Positions 17,484-25,718 are shown, numbered from the stretch's first letter. The stretch: DNA of 64,000 bases from Pseudideonella sakaiensis (GCF_001293525.1 NZ_BBYR01000039.1:1-64000); one strand, 5' to 3'. Translations and numbers: made by a program. The notes: a model not told the origin generated them from the sequence alone.

Positions 17484-18479
17484 CTACCGACCCGGCGCGA
17501 GCAGCGCGCGGTGGCTCGCCGCCTCGGCCGCGATGCGTGCCGCGAAGGCCGGCGCGTCCTCGTCGAGCGGCAGGTTGCCGGCGGCCCGCAGCCGCTGGCG
17601 GAAGTCGTCCTCGGCCAGCACGGCGCGGACCGCGGCCTGCACGCGCGCGCGCAGCGCGGGCGGTGTCGCGCCCGGCGCGAAGACGCCGAAGGTGGAGCCA
17701 AGGTTGGCGCGGGGGTGGCCGAGCTCGGCCAGCGTGGGCACCGCCGGCAGCACGGCCAGCCGCTGCGGCGCGCCGACCGCGAGCGCCCGCAGCCGGCCGC
17801 TGCGCACCAGCTCGAGCTGCTGCGGCGCGACGTTCGTCGAGAGCAGCTCGAAATGCCCCGCCAGCGCATCGGTCAGCGGCTGGCCGCCGCCCTTGTAGGG
17901 CACGGCCGTGATCGGCACCGCCGCGTCCGCCCGCACGGCCTCCATCACCTGGTGGCCGGTGGTGCCGACCCCGGTGCTGGCCCAGCGCAGCCCGGCCCCA
18001 CCCGCCGCCGGCCGTCCGGCCAGGGCCTCGTTCAACGTGCCGGCAGCCAGCGCCGGCGTGCCCACCACGAGCACCGGCGTGGCCATGACGGCGGCGATCG
18101 GCGCGATGTCGCGCCCGGGCTGGTAGGACACGGGCTGCAGCAGCGGCAGCAGCGTGAGCGGCGTCACCGCGCTGAAGGCCAGCGTGCGGCCGTCGGGCCG
18201 GGCGCGCGCGAGCGCGGCCATCGCCACCCCGCCTCCGCCGCCGGCCCGGTTCTCCACCACCACGGGCACGCCGAGCCGCTCGGCCAGCCGCGCGGCCAGG
18301 CGGCGCGCGACCTCGTCGCTGACACCGCCGGCCGGGTAGGCGACCAGCAGCCGCAGGCCGCGCCCCGGCCAGCCCGCGGCCGGATCGGCGGTGGCGCGTG
18401 CGCGCGTCCAGCCCGCCAGCGCGGCACCGGCCACGAGCAGGCGGGCCAGGGCGGCGCGGCGGCGGGTCCGCGGCCTCAC
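17484..18479 (-). CDS. Tripartite tricarboxylate transporter substrate-binding protein (TctC/Bug family)
   Basis: A 331-residue exported binding protein with a GTG start and a basic, hydrophobic leader. Family blocks are RLLVAYPAGGVSDEVARRLA, VVENRAGGGGGVAMAALARARPDG and TAVPYKGGGQPLTDALAG. Proteins of this kind bind carboxylates or other small metabolites for TctAB permeases. No tctA or tctB gene is nearby, as is common for the expanded Bug family in Burkholderiales. Its GTGA start overlaps the stop codon of the lysR gene by 4 bases, so the two are co-translated and the LysR protein may regulate the pathway. Confidence 0.88.
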   Translation of the reverse strand: MRPRTRRRAALARLLVAGAALAGWTRARATADPAAGWPGRGLRLLVAYPAGGVSDEVARRLAARLAERLGVPVVVENRAGGGGGVAMAALARARPDGRTLAFSAVTPLTLLPLLQPVSYQPGRDIAPIAAVMATPVLVVGTPALAAGTLNEALAGRPAAGGAGLRWASTGVGTTGHQVMEAVRADAAVPITAVPYKGGGQPLTDALAGHFELLSTNVAPQQLELVRSGRLRALAVGAPQRLAVLPAVPTLAELGHPRANLGSTFGVFAPGATPPALRARVQAAVRAVLAEDDFRQRLRAAGNLPLDEDAPAFAARIAAEAASHRALLAPGR

Positions 18480-19609
18480 CGGGCGACCTCGCGGATGCCG
18501 TCACGGCCTTCACGGCCTTCACGGCCGTCGTGGCCGTCGTGGCCGTCGTGGCCGTCGTGGCCGTCGTGGCCGTCGTGGCCGTCGTGGCCGTGGTGGCCGA
18601 TGTTCCCATCGGCGCCGGTGATCCCGGCAGGTGCGGCGGTCCCGACCGTCGCTGCGCGCCCGGCGGCCTCGGCCTCCCGGCCCGCCCTGCCCAGCGCAGC
18701 ACGCCCGCTCGCCCACTGCGCGGCCAGCGTGCGGGCGAGCCCGACGAAGCACGCGGTGGGGCCCCCGGCCGCGCTGCGCCGCCAGGCCAGGGTGAGCGGC
18801 GCATCCAGCCCGATGCCGGGGTCGAGCGCCCGGTAGACCACGGCCTGGGCGTGCACACCCTGCATCGACGCAGGTACGACGGACAGGCCGACGCCGGCCG
18901 CGACCAGGTTCAGGTTGGTCATCATGCGCTCGACCTCCGCCACCACGCGCACCGCGACGCCGGCGCGGGCGCAGGCCGCGAGCAGGTTGGCGTAGAGGCC
19001 GGGCGCGCCGGGCCGGCGCACCAGCACCAGCGGCGCGTCGCGCAGCGCCGCCAGCTCGACCGGGCCGCTGCCGGCGGCCAGCGCATGGTCGCGCGGCAGC
19101 GCCAGCACCGCCGGCTCGTGCAGCAGCGTGTGCAGCGCGACGCCCGCCGGCTGCGACACCGGCACGCGCAGGAAGCCGCAGTCCAGTCGGCCCGCGGCCA
19201 CCGCCTCGGTGATCTCGGCCGCATTGTTCTCGCTCACGACCAGCGTGATGCCGGGATAGCGGCTGCGGCAGGCCCGCAGCGCCTCCGGCGTGAAGGCATG
19301 GGCCGCGGCCGAGCTGGTGAAGCCGACCGCGAGCGGCCCCTGGTCGCCACGCGCCAGCGCGCCGATGCGCTCGCGCAAGGCGTCGGCATCGCCGAGCAGG
19401 CGGCGCGCGTCCTCCAGCAGCAGCCGGCCGGCGTCGGTCAGGTGCACGCCCTTCGGGTGGCGCTGCAGCAGCGCCACGCCGAGCTCGCGTTCCAGGGCCC
19501 GCATCTGCTGGCTCAGCGGCGGCTGCTGCATGCCCAGCTGCTCGGCGGCCCGCGTGATGTGGCCGTGCTGCGCGACGGCGACGAAGTAGCGGAGCTGGCG
19601 CAGGTCCAT
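18476..19609 (-). CDS. LysR-family regulator with a C-terminal (Gly-His-Asp)n tail
   Basis: A 377-residue regulator. The N-terminal winged helix-turn-helix (residues 1-60, MDLRQLRYFVAVAQHGHITRAAEQ) is standard LysR, followed by the two-lobed effector domain to about residue 300. After that comes an Ala/Gly-rich stretch and then an unusual tail (about 338-370): GHH, seven GHD, two GRE and one GRD triplets, encoded by a 9-base tandem repeat. The usual family length is about 300. The tail is His/Asp-rich and could bind metal, or it may be a neutral repeat expansion. The gene is upstream of and overlaps tctC. An operator-like dyad lies just before its start. Confidence 0.9.
   Translation of the reverse strand: MDLRQLRYFVAVAQHGHITRAAEQLGMQQPPLSQQMRALERELGVALLQRHPKGVHLTDAGRLLLEDARRLLGDADALRERIGALARGDQGPLAVGFTSSAAAHAFTPEALRACRSRYPGITLVVSENNAAEITEAVAAGRLDCGFLRVPVSQPAGVALHTLLHEPAVLALPRDHALAAGSGPVELAALRDAPLVLVRRPGAPGLYANLLAACARAGVAVRVVAEVERMMTNLNLVAAGVGLSVVPASMQGVHAQAVVYRALDPGIGLDAPLTLAWRRSAAGGPTACFVGLARTLAAQWASGRAALGRAGREAEAAGRAATVGTAAPAGITGADGNIGHHGHDGHDGHDGHDGHDGHDGHDGREGREGRDGIREVAR
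18500..18598 (-). repeat. 9-base tandem repeat encoding Gly-His-Asp triplets
   Basis: Eleven 9-base units at the 3' end of the lysR gene. On the plus strand the core unit is GTGGCCGTC. Seven units encode GHD, three diverged units encode GRE/GRE/GRD, and one at the N-terminal end encodes GHH. The units are nearly identical at DNA level, so copy number can change by slippage without breaking the frame. Confidence 0.93.
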
Positions 19610-19619
19610 ACGAGGATCA

Positions 19620-19632
19620 TATCGACTCGATA
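19620..19632. promoter_or_regulatory. Candidate LysR operator (T-N11-A dyad)
   Basis: TATCGACTCGATA is a perfect dyad (TATCGA-C-TCGATA) and fits the LysR-type T-N11-A box. It lies 10 bases from the lysR start and 85 bases from the start of the divergent hydrolase gene, so it could mediate autoregulation. The call rests on symmetry and position alone. Confidence 0.5.
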
Positions 19633-19716
19633 CCTTCCGCGTGTTTGAAATCTGCAGTCGAGCTGCCTAGCATCCGGCGCTGGCTACTCAGACACCTGCC
19701 CCCTGGAGACAAACCC

Positions 19717-21129
19717 ATGGCCCGACCCGCCCATCCCTCGACCCCCGCCCGGCCCCCGGCCCGCCTGCGCCGCACGCTGGCCCAGGCCCTGGCGGCGGGC
19801 AGTGCCTTCCTCGTGCTCGGCGCCTGCGGCGGCGGCAACGAGGCCGACGAGCCGGGCCGACGCGAGGCGGCGCCCACGGCCGCCGCCTGCCCGGCCGCGG
19901 TGCCCGCCACCGCGCGCTGCCTGCAGGGCCGCGACTCCGCCGGCGCCTACTACCTGATCGCGGTGCCGCAGGACTGGAACGGCCACCTGGTGCTGCATGC
20001 CCACGGCGGACCCAGCCTGGACGCGCCGACGCCGGAGCGCGCGGTCGAGGACCTGACGCGCTGGGCCATCATGGTCAAGGCCGGCTACGCCTGGGCCGGC
20101 TCGACCTTCCGCCAGGGCGGCGTGGAGGTGCGCGCGGCGGCCGAGGACACCGAGCGCCTGCGCCACATCTTCCGCGCCCACGTCGCGGTGCCGAAGCGCA
20201 CCGTGCTGCACGGCCAGTCCTGGGGCGCCGGCGTGGCGGCCAAAGGCGCCGAGCTGTTCACCGCCGCCGGCAACGGCGGCGTCGCGCCCTACGACGCGGT
20301 GCTGCTGACCAGCGGCGTGCTGGCTGGCGGCACCCGTTCCTACGACTTCCGGCTCGACCTGCGCGTGGTCTACCAGCACCTGTGCGGCAACCACCCGCGC
20401 CCGACCGAGGCGGCCTACCCGCTGAACCTCGGCCTGCCGGCCGGCGCCACGATGACCCAGGCCGACCTGAACGCGCGCACCGCGGAATGCCTCGGCCTGG
20501 ACAAGCCCGCCGCGCAGCGCACGCCCGAGCAGCGCGCCCGCATCACGACCATCGAGCAGGTGATCCGCATCCCCGCCAGCTCGATCCAGTCGCACCTCAA
20601 CTGGGGCACCTTCCATTTCCAGGACGTCACGGCCCGGCGCACCGGCGGCGCGAGCCCCTTCGGCAACACCGGTGCCGTCTACAGCGGCTCGGCCGACGAC
20701 GCCGCGCTGAACGCCGGCGTGCTGCGCTACCGCGCCGACCCGCAGGCCGTCGCCCGCTTCGGCGAGGACACCGACCCGGGCGGCCGCATCCCGGTGCCGG
20801 TGCTGAGCACCAAGTGGATCGCCGACCCGACCGCCTTCGTCGAGCTGGACGCCTACTTCAAGGGCGTGATGGAACGGGCCGGCAGCGCCGACCGCCTGGT
20901 GCAGACCTTCACGCAGAACGGCACCCACAGCTACATCAGCGACCCGACCTACCCGACCCTCGTCGCGGCGCTGCTGCGCTGGGTCGAGACCGGGAGCAAG
21001 CCGACACCGGCCGGCATCGCCGCCGACTGCCTGGTTCAGCAGGCCCGCTACGGCAGCGGCTGCAGCTTCGTGCCGGACTACCAGCCGGCGCCGCTGGACA
21101 GCCGCGTGGCGGTGCGCAGCCGGCCCTGA
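19717..21129 (+). CDS. Exported alpha/beta-hydrolase-like lipoprotein
   Basis: A 470-residue protein. The leader ends in a lipobox, LVLGAC (Cys37), followed by GGGNEADE, so it is a lipoprotein or secreted protein. The fold is hydrolase-like: VLHAHGGPSLDAP near the oxyanion region, nucleophile elbow HGQSWGAG (Ser168) and a late QNGTHSYI with a candidate catalytic His. It resembles uncharacterised exported esterase/peptidase-type hydrolases. The ATG at 19717 has GGAG about 12 bases upstream and gives a proper signal peptide. It is divergent from the lysR gene. Confidence 0.72.
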   Translation: MARPAHPSTPARPPARLRRTLAQALAAGSAFLVLGACGGGNEADEPGRREAAPTAAACPAAVPATARCLQGRDSAGAYYLIAVPQDWNGHLVLHAHGGPSLDAPTPERAVEDLTRWAIMVKAGYAWAGSTFRQGGVEVRAAAEDTERLRHIFRAHVAVPKRTVLHGQSWGAGVAAKGAELFTAAGNGGVAPYDAVLLTSGVLAGGTRSYDFRLDLRVVYQHLCGNHPRPTEAAYPLNLGLPAGATMTQADLNARTAECLGLDKPAAQRTPEQRARITTIEQVIRIPASSIQSHLNWGTFHFQDVTARRTGGASPFGNTGAVYSGSADDAALNAGVLRYRADPQAVARFGEDTDPGGRIPVPVLSTKWIADPTAFVELDAYFKGVMERAGSADRLVQTFTQNGTHSYISDPTYPTLVAALLRWVETGSKPTPAGIAADCLVQQARYGSGCSFVPDYQPAPLDSRVAVRSRP

Positions 21130-21297
21130 GGCCCCGGGGCCGGCCGTGAAGCGGTCGGCCCGAGGAGGGACGGCGGGCTGCCGCGGCGCACGCCGAACGC
21201 GGCCGGGTCGTGCACGCCGCGCCGGCCGTGTCCTACAGCTTTCGAGCGCGGGTTCGGGACAATTCGGGCCATCGACCAACGACCCGAAGAGGCCCCG

Positions 21298-21864
21298 ATG
21301 AACTCGTCCATGCTCAAGGGCATCGCCATCGGCGGTGTCGCCGCCGTGGTGCTCGGCGCAGGCGCCGTCACCGGCTACAGGACCGTCGCCCAGCCCCGCG
21401 AAGCCCAGGTCGTCGCCGTGCGCGACGTGCTGCAGACCGTGACCACGCCGCAGGAGCGCTGCGACAACGTGCAGGTCACGCACCGCGCGCCCACCCAGGA
21501 CCCGAACCGCATCACCGGCAGCGTCATCGGCGGCATCGCCGGCGGCCTGCTCGGCAACCAGATCGGCGGCGGCAGCGGCCGCACGCTGGCCACCGTCGCC
21601 GGCGCGGCAGCGGGTGGCTACGCGGGCAACCAGGTGCAGAAGAACATGCAGCAGCGCGACACCGTCACCACGACGGAACGGCGCTGCAAGACCGTGCAGA
21701 CCAAGTCCCAGCAGCTCGTCGGCTACGACGTGACCTACCGCATCGGCGAGCGCGAAGGGGTGGTTCGCACCTCGTTCAAGCCGGGGGCGACGCTGCCGGT
21801 CAAGGATGGCCAGGTGGTGGTGGACGCGCCGGCGGTGCCGGTGAGCACCGCGCCGGCAGGCTGA
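21298..21864 (+). CDS. Glycine-zipper 2TM domain envelope protein
   Basis: A 188-residue protein with an N-terminal membrane anchor or signal (residues about 7-26) and a glycine zipper (GSVIGGIAGGLLGNQIGGGSG, then AGAAAGGYAGNQVQ) like the Rickettsia 17-kDa antigen group. Two cysteines (in ERCDN and RRCKT) flank the zipper and may form a disulfide bond. It ends in a beta-rich domain (VGYDVTYRIGEREGVVRTSF). It is probably an outer-membrane or periplasmic envelope protein of unknown role. AGAGG lies upstream of the ATG. Confidence 0.82.
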   Translation: MNSSMLKGIAIGGVAAVVLGAGAVTGYRTVAQPREAQVVAVRDVLQTVTTPQERCDNVQVTHRAPTQDPNRITGSVIGGIAGGLLGNQIGGGSGRTLATVAGAAAGGYAGNQVQKNMQQRDTVTTTERRCKTVQTKSQQLVGYDVTYRIGEREGVVRTSFKPGATLPVKDGQVVVDAPAVPVSTAPAG

Positions 21865-21944
21865 TCGAACCGCCGCGACACTTGCGGCCGTCGCGTCCGA
21901 AGCCCGATCGCGGCTGACGCGCGCCTTCCCGAGCGGCGACGAGT

Positions 21945-22481
21945 TCAGTTGAGTGCGAGCGCGGCCTCGTAATCACGCCGGCAGCGGGCCCAGGTGGCCC
22001 ACAGCGACGGCGCCGCACGCCCCTCGAGCTGCGCCACCAGCCGCGCCACGTGCGCGTGCCAGCCTGCGCAGACGTTGAGCAGCAGCCGCTCGCCCTCCAG
22101 CCCGCGGTGCGTCAACGTGAGCATCACCTCGTCGCCCAGCGGCTCGAGTTCGAAGCACACCTCGCCCACGCCGGGCCAGCGGTAGCGCATGCGCCGCGGT
22201 GCCTCGACCTCGATGAACTGGCAGACGGCGCGCGATTCCTCCGGGAAGCCTTCCGGGCGCTCGGCCGCCGAGGCCGACAGCTCGTCGTTGCGCCACACCA
22301 GCTCGAACGAGGTACCGGGCCGCAGGTCCATCGTGCCCGCTGCCAGCCACTGGCGCCGCAGCTCGCTCTCGGTGAGACAGGCCCAGACCCGCTCGATCGG
22401 GCCCGGCAGGCGGCGCTGCATCCGCAGCACGCGATCGCCGTCCAGCGTCGCGGGACGGTCGTTGAAGGGGATGGCACTCAT
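21945..22481 (-). CDS. SRPBCC/AHSA1 domain protein
   Basis: A 178-residue START-fold protein of the AHSA1-like type: VLRMQRRLPGPIERVWACLTE at the start, then WLAAGTMDLRPGTSFELVWRND and LTLTHRGLEGERLLLNVCAGWHAHVARL. Such proteins bind hydrophobic ligands in a helix-grip cavity; the ligand is unknown. Its ATGA start overlaps the stop of the arsR-type gene by 4 bases. The ArsR-SRPBCC two-gene unit is common in proteobacteria and actinobacteria. Confidence 0.87.
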   Translation of the reverse strand: MSAIPFNDRPATLDGDRVLRMQRRLPGPIERVWACLTESELRRQWLAAGTMDLRPGTSFELVWRNDELSASAAERPEGFPEESRAVCQFIEVEAPRRMRYRWPGVGEVCFELEPLGDEVMLTLTHRGLEGERLLLNVCAGWHAHVARLVAQLEGRAAPSLWATWARCRRDYEAALALN

Positions 22482-23020
22482 GGCGTTCCTCGCTGTCGGG
22501 GGGGATGGGGGGGCCCGGTCCTCGCGGGACGGGGCGGCCGGCCGCCGGGACGCTTGCGACGCGCCGCGCCGCCAGGCGCGGCGGCGGCGGGCCCGGCGGC
22601 GGCGGGCCCGGCGGCGGCGGCGCGTGGCGCTGCCGCGGGCCCCGCGGGTTCAGCGGGTGCGGCTTTCGCCGCTGGCGCGACGTCGGCCGGGCCCGGTCGG
22701 CGCAGCAGGGCCTCGAGCCGATCGAGGCGATCGGCCCAGAAGACCTCATAGTGGCGCAGCCAGGCGCTGGCCAGCGACAGGGGGCCGGCCTCGAGCCGGC
22801 AGACGTGGGTGCGGCCCTGCACCTCGCGCGCGACGAGCCCGGCGGCTTCCAGCGCCTTGATGTGCTTCGAGGCCGCGGCGAGCGACATCTGCAGGGGCTC
22901 GGCCAGCTGCCCCACCGTGCGCGGCCCGCCGTCGGCCAGGCGGCGCAGCAGGCCGCGGCGGGTCGGGTCGCCGAGGGCGTGGAAGACGGCGTCGAGCTGG
23001 GCGGCCTGATGTTCAACCAT
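22478..23020 (-). CDS. ArsR-family repressor with a Pro/Ala-rich tail
   Basis: A 180-residue protein. The first 105 residues are a winged helix-turn-helix (AVFHALGDPTRRGLLRRLADG, then LAAASKHIKALEAAGLV). No cysteine metal site is visible, so it is the metal-independent subgroup usually paired with SRPBCC proteins. Residues about 106-180 are Ala/Pro/Gly/Arg-rich and probably disordered, which is longer than in typical members. It should repress its own promoter through the two TCAAC/GTTGA dyads described separately. Confidence 0.87.
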   Translation of the reverse strand: MVEHQAAQLDAVFHALGDPTRRGLLRRLADGGPRTVGQLAEPLQMSLAAASKHIKALEAAGLVAREVQGRTHVCRLEAGPLSLASAWLRHYEVFWADRLDRLEALLRRPGPADVAPAAKAAPAEPAGPAAAPRAAAAGPAAAGPAAAAPGGAARRKRPGGRPPRPARTGPPHPPRQRGTP

Positions 23021-23029
23021 GCGGTTGAA
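23012..23029. promoter_or_regulatory. ArsR operator 1, over the start codon
   Basis: TTCAACC-ATGC-GGTTGAA is a perfect 7-base inverted repeat around the arsR start codon, and its outer end touches the -10 element. Binding here would block both transcription initiation and the start of the message. Confidence 0.75.
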
Positions 23030-23056
23030 TTTAAGGCCGCCACCGCCATCCGTCAA
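23029..23056 (-). promoter_or_regulatory. Sigma70 promoter of the arsR-SRPBCC unit
   Basis: On the minus strand TTGACG (plus 23051-23056), a 16-base spacer and TTAAAT (plus 23029-23034) form a good sigma70 promoter. The predicted start point is about 2 bases before the arsR ATG, so the mRNA is nearly leaderless. Confidence 0.7.
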
Positions 23057-23068
23057 CCACTTCGTTGA
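23053..23068. promoter_or_regulatory. ArsR operator 2, over the -35 element
   Basis: TCAAC-CACTTC-GTTGA repeats the half-sites of operator 1 and overlaps the -35 hexamer. Its centre lies about 40 bases (close to four helical turns) from operator 1, so two dimers could bind on the same face. It also covers the last codons of the DUF2917-like gene. Confidence 0.65.
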
Positions 23069-23415
23069 ATATCGAGGGCCGGGTGTGGCGCGGGGGTCGT
23101 CTGCCGGCCGCGGGGCAGCATGGGCATGACCAGCCGGCGCCACCACCCGAGCGGCAGGCGCCAGCGCGCCGGGCGGGCCAGCAGCAGCACGCACGCGGTC
23201 TCGGCCTGCCAGACCCAGGATCCGGCCGCCAGCGCAGGGAGGGCGTCGCCTTCGCGCCAGCACGCGTGCGGCACCTGAACCGCCTCCGCCAGCCAGGTGA
23301 CGGGCGGACAGGCGCGCAGCCGGCCCTGCAGCAGGCGCGCCGAACAGCCGCGGGGCAGCCGCAGCGCCAGGCACTGGCCGGCCTCGAGTCGATGGGGGGT
23401 GATGAGGGTGTCCAT
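23053..23415 (-). CDS. DUF2917-like protein
   Basis: A 120-residue protein. It begins MDTLITPHRLEAGQCLALRLPRG and continues with repeated hydrophobic beta-strand patterns (SARLLQGRLRAC, WVWQAETACVLLLA), like the small cupin-like DUF2917 proteins of Burkholderiales. In that order DUF2917 genes are often next to a MocR-type regulator, as here, where the divergent gene is one. The function is unknown. The ATG at 23415 was chosen because it gives the family-like N-terminus. Its last codons overlap ArsR operator 2. Confidence 0.55.
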   Translation of the reverse strand: MDTLITPHRLEAGQCLALRLPRGCSARLLQGRLRACPPVTWLAEAVQVPHACWREGDALPALAAGSWVWQAETACVLLLARPARWRLPLGWWRRLVMPMLPRGRQTTPAPHPALDIQRSG

Positions 23416-23622
23416 GCCGGCATCGTGCGCCGCAGCGCGCGGGCGCAACAGGCACAGCCCGGCAGGCCGACCACCGCAACAGCCCCGCCGGGCGGCCGCT
23501 GTTGCGGCATCATCGGGGCCCGTCTGTATCCCTCGCGGATGCGTCGCCGGCGGCAAACTGCCGGCTTCGCGCGGCCGCGCGCCCCTGCCCGGCCGCGCGC
23601 CCGCCGGGCCGACGCCCGCCGC

Positions 23623-25053
23623 ATGAGCACCCTCTACGCCCGCATCGCCGACCACTACCTGCAGGCCCTGCAAGCCGGCACGCTGCGCGCCGGCGACCGC
23701 TTCCCCTCGGTGCGGCAGCTGATGCGCACCCACGAGGTCAGCCTGTCGACGGCGCTGCAGGCCTGCCGGCGGCTCGAGGAGGCGGGCTGGCTGGAGGCAC
23801 GGGCCCGTTCGGGCTACTTCGTCGCCCGGCCGCGCCGCCAGGCCCTGCCGCCGGCCGCCGGCCCGGGGACGCGGGCGATCGATCCGGCCGCCTACGTGGG
23901 CATCTCCGCCCACGTCAGTGCCATCCTCGCGCGTGGCCAGCAGCAGGCGGTCGGCGTGAACCTGGCACTGGCGGTGGCGCCGCCGCCGATGTATCCGGCC
24001 GACGCGCTCGCCGGCATCATGCGCCGCCGCCTGCTGCAGGCGCCGCGGCTGCTGACCACGATGACGCGGCGCCACGGCAACCCGCTGCTGCGCACCGCGC
24101 TGGCGCGGCGCGCGCTGGAGCGCGGCATCACCGCGGCCCCGGAGGAGATCATCGTCACCCAGGGCTGCATCGAGGCGGTGAACCTCGCGCTGCGCGCGGT
24201 GACCCAGCCCGGCGACACCGTGGCCGTCGAGTCACCCACCTTCTACGGCCTGCTGCAGATCCTCGAAGGCCTGGGCCTGCGCGCCGTCGAGCTGCCCACG
24301 CACCCGAAGGACGGCCTGTCCGTCGAGGCGCTGTCCTTCGCGCTCGACAGCGACCCGTCGCTGCGCGCCGTGGTGGTCATGCCCACGCTGCACAACCCGC
24401 TCGGCTGCACCATGCCCGACGAACGCAAGGCGGCCCTGGTGGCGCTGTGCGCCGCGCGCGGCGTGCCCTTGATCGAGGACGACATCTACGGCGAGCTGCT
24501 GGCGCAGCCGCCGCGCACGCTGAAGTCCTTCGACACCGGCGGCGACGTCATCCACTGCGGCTCGCTGAACAAGGTGCTCGCGCCGGGGCTGCGGCTCGGC
24601 TGGATGCTGGCCGGCCGCTGGCAGGCGCGCGCGGAGATGCTCAAGTACACGCTCAGCCGCTTCCCCGAGGAACTCGGCCAGGCCGCCGCCGCCGAGTTCG
24701 TCGCCAGCCCCGCCTACGAGCGCCACCTGCGGCGCCTGCGCGACACGCTGCGCAGCCACCGCGAGGCCTACGCCGACCAGGTGGCCGCCCACTTCCCGGC
24801 CGGCACCCGCCTGACCCTGCCCGACGGCGGCCTGCTGCTCTGGCTGCAGCTGCCCGACGGCGCCAGCGGCGACGCCCTCTTCACCCGCGCACTGGCGCAC
24901 GGCATCCAGATCGCCCCCGGCTCGATGTTCTCCACCGGCCGCCGCTACGACCACTGCATCCGCCTCGGCTGCGGGCGGGCGCCGGACGAGGAGCTGCTGG
25001 CGGCGCTGAAGCGGCTCGGCAGGATGGTGGACGGTCCGGCCCGCGGTCGGTGA
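23623..25053 (+). CDS. MocR/PdxR-type GntR regulator with aminotransferase domain
   Basis: A 476-residue fusion. Residues 1-70 are a GntR-type winged helix (IADHYLQALQAGTLRAGDRFPSVRQLM, SLSTALQACRRLEEAGWLEARARSGYFV). Residues about 110-470 are a fold type I PLP aminotransferase domain with VVVMPTLHNPLG, the PLP-binding Lys317 in GSLNKVLAPGLRLGW, and the C-terminal RLGCG. Such proteins regulate PLP synthesis or amino-acid related genes, with PLP as cofactor or effector. ATG 23623 was chosen; another in-frame ATG at 23539 would add an Arg-rich stretch. Confidence 0.88.
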   Translation: MSTLYARIADHYLQALQAGTLRAGDRFPSVRQLMRTHEVSLSTALQACRRLEEAGWLEARARSGYFVARPRRQALPPAAGPGTRAIDPAAYVGISAHVSAILARGQQQAVGVNLALAVAPPPMYPADALAGIMRRRLLQAPRLLTTMTRRHGNPLLRTALARRALERGITAAPEEIIVTQGCIEAVNLALRAVTQPGDTVAVESPTFYGLLQILEGLGLRAVELPTHPKDGLSVEALSFALDSDPSLRAVVVMPTLHNPLGCTMPDERKAALVALCAARGVPLIEDDIYGELLAQPPRTLKSFDTGGDVIHCGSLNKVLAPGLRLGWMLAGRWQARAEMLKYTLSRFPEELGQAAAAEFVASPAYERHLRRLRDTLRSHREAYADQVAAHFPAGTRLTLPDGGLLLWLQLPDGASGDALFTRALAHGIQIAPGSMFSTGRRYDHCIRLGCGRAPDEELLAALKRLGRMVDGPARGR

Positions 25054-25110
25054 GCCCTGCCGGGTTCCCGCGACCGGGTGACGCCGGCTGGCGCGCGCCA
25101 TGCCCACCGC

Positions 25111-25124
25111 TTGATCCAAGGCAA
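25111..25124. promoter_or_regulatory. Possible FNR/DNR-type box upstream of the DUF4405 gene
   Basis: TTGATCCAAGGCAA keeps a perfect left half (TTGAT) and three of five bases on the right of TTGAT-N4-ATCAA. It lies 88 bases before the DUF4405 start. The weak right half makes this tentative. Confidence 0.35.
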
Positions 25125-25211
25125 ACGCGTTTACCGTCGCGCAACATCGGCCGCGCAGCCGACACACGCGCAGACACCAGCATGGCGGCTACCGACAACC
25201 GGGAGGACCCC

Positions 25212-25709
25212 ATGAGACTGCAACGCGACTGGACCACGCCACTGACGATGGGCGCCTTCGGGCTCGTCGCGGTGACGGGACTGCTGATGTTCTTCCACCT
25301 CGACAGCGGCCTGAACAAGACGGCGCACGAATGGCTGAGCTGGGTGCTGGTGGCCGGCGTGGCCGCGCACGCGGCGGTGAACGCGGCCGGGCTCCAGCGC
25401 CACCTGGCCGGTTGGCGCGGCCGAAGCGTGCTGGGCGCCGCCGCGCTGCTGCTGGCGGCGAGCTTCGTGCCGCTCGGTCCCGCCGGCGACGGCCCGCCAT
25501 TCCTGGGCGCGATGCGTGCGCTCGCCGACGCGCCGGTCCCGGTGCTGGCCCAGGTGGCAGGCACGACGCCCGAGGCGATGCGGGACCGGCTGCGCGCCGC
25601 TGGCCATGCCCCCGCCAGCGATGCCGACACCGCAAGGACCCTGGCCGGCAGCGATCTCGGCGAGCAGATGCGGCTGCTCAGCCGCGTGCTGAGGCCGGCT
25701 GGCGGCTGA
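25212..25709 (+). CDS. DUF4405-type membrane protein
   Basis: A 165-residue protein with three hydrophobic segments in the first 90 residues (TPLTMGAFGLVAVTGLLMFF, WLSWVLVAGVAAHAAVN, VLGAAALLLAASFV). Histidines at the ends of the first two (FFHLD, AHEWLS, AAHAAVN) resemble b-heme-binding membrane proteins. The C-terminal half is soluble and contains LAQVAGTTPEAMRDRLRAAG. ATG 25212 has GGAGG 6 bases upstream; an ATG at 25182 in the same frame lacks such a site. The role is unknown, though electron transfer is possible. Confidence 0.65.
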   Translation: MRLQRDWTTPLTMGAFGLVAVTGLLMFFHLDSGLNKTAHEWLSWVLVAGVAAHAAVNAAGLQRHLAGWRGRSVLGAAALLLAASFVPLGPAGDGPPFLGAMRALADAPVPVLAQVAGTTPEAMRDRLRAAGHAPASDADTARTLAGSDLGEQMRLLSRVLRPAGG

Positions 25710-25718
25710 GGACCTCAG

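Noticed and set aside
18500-18598. CRISPR array
   Set aside because: The units are 9 bases with no spacers and lie in a coding frame.
18398-19648. A plus-strand frame with poly-(Val-Val-Ala)
   Set aside because: It is the antisense reading of the GHD repeat in the lysR gene. The LysR frame is clear.
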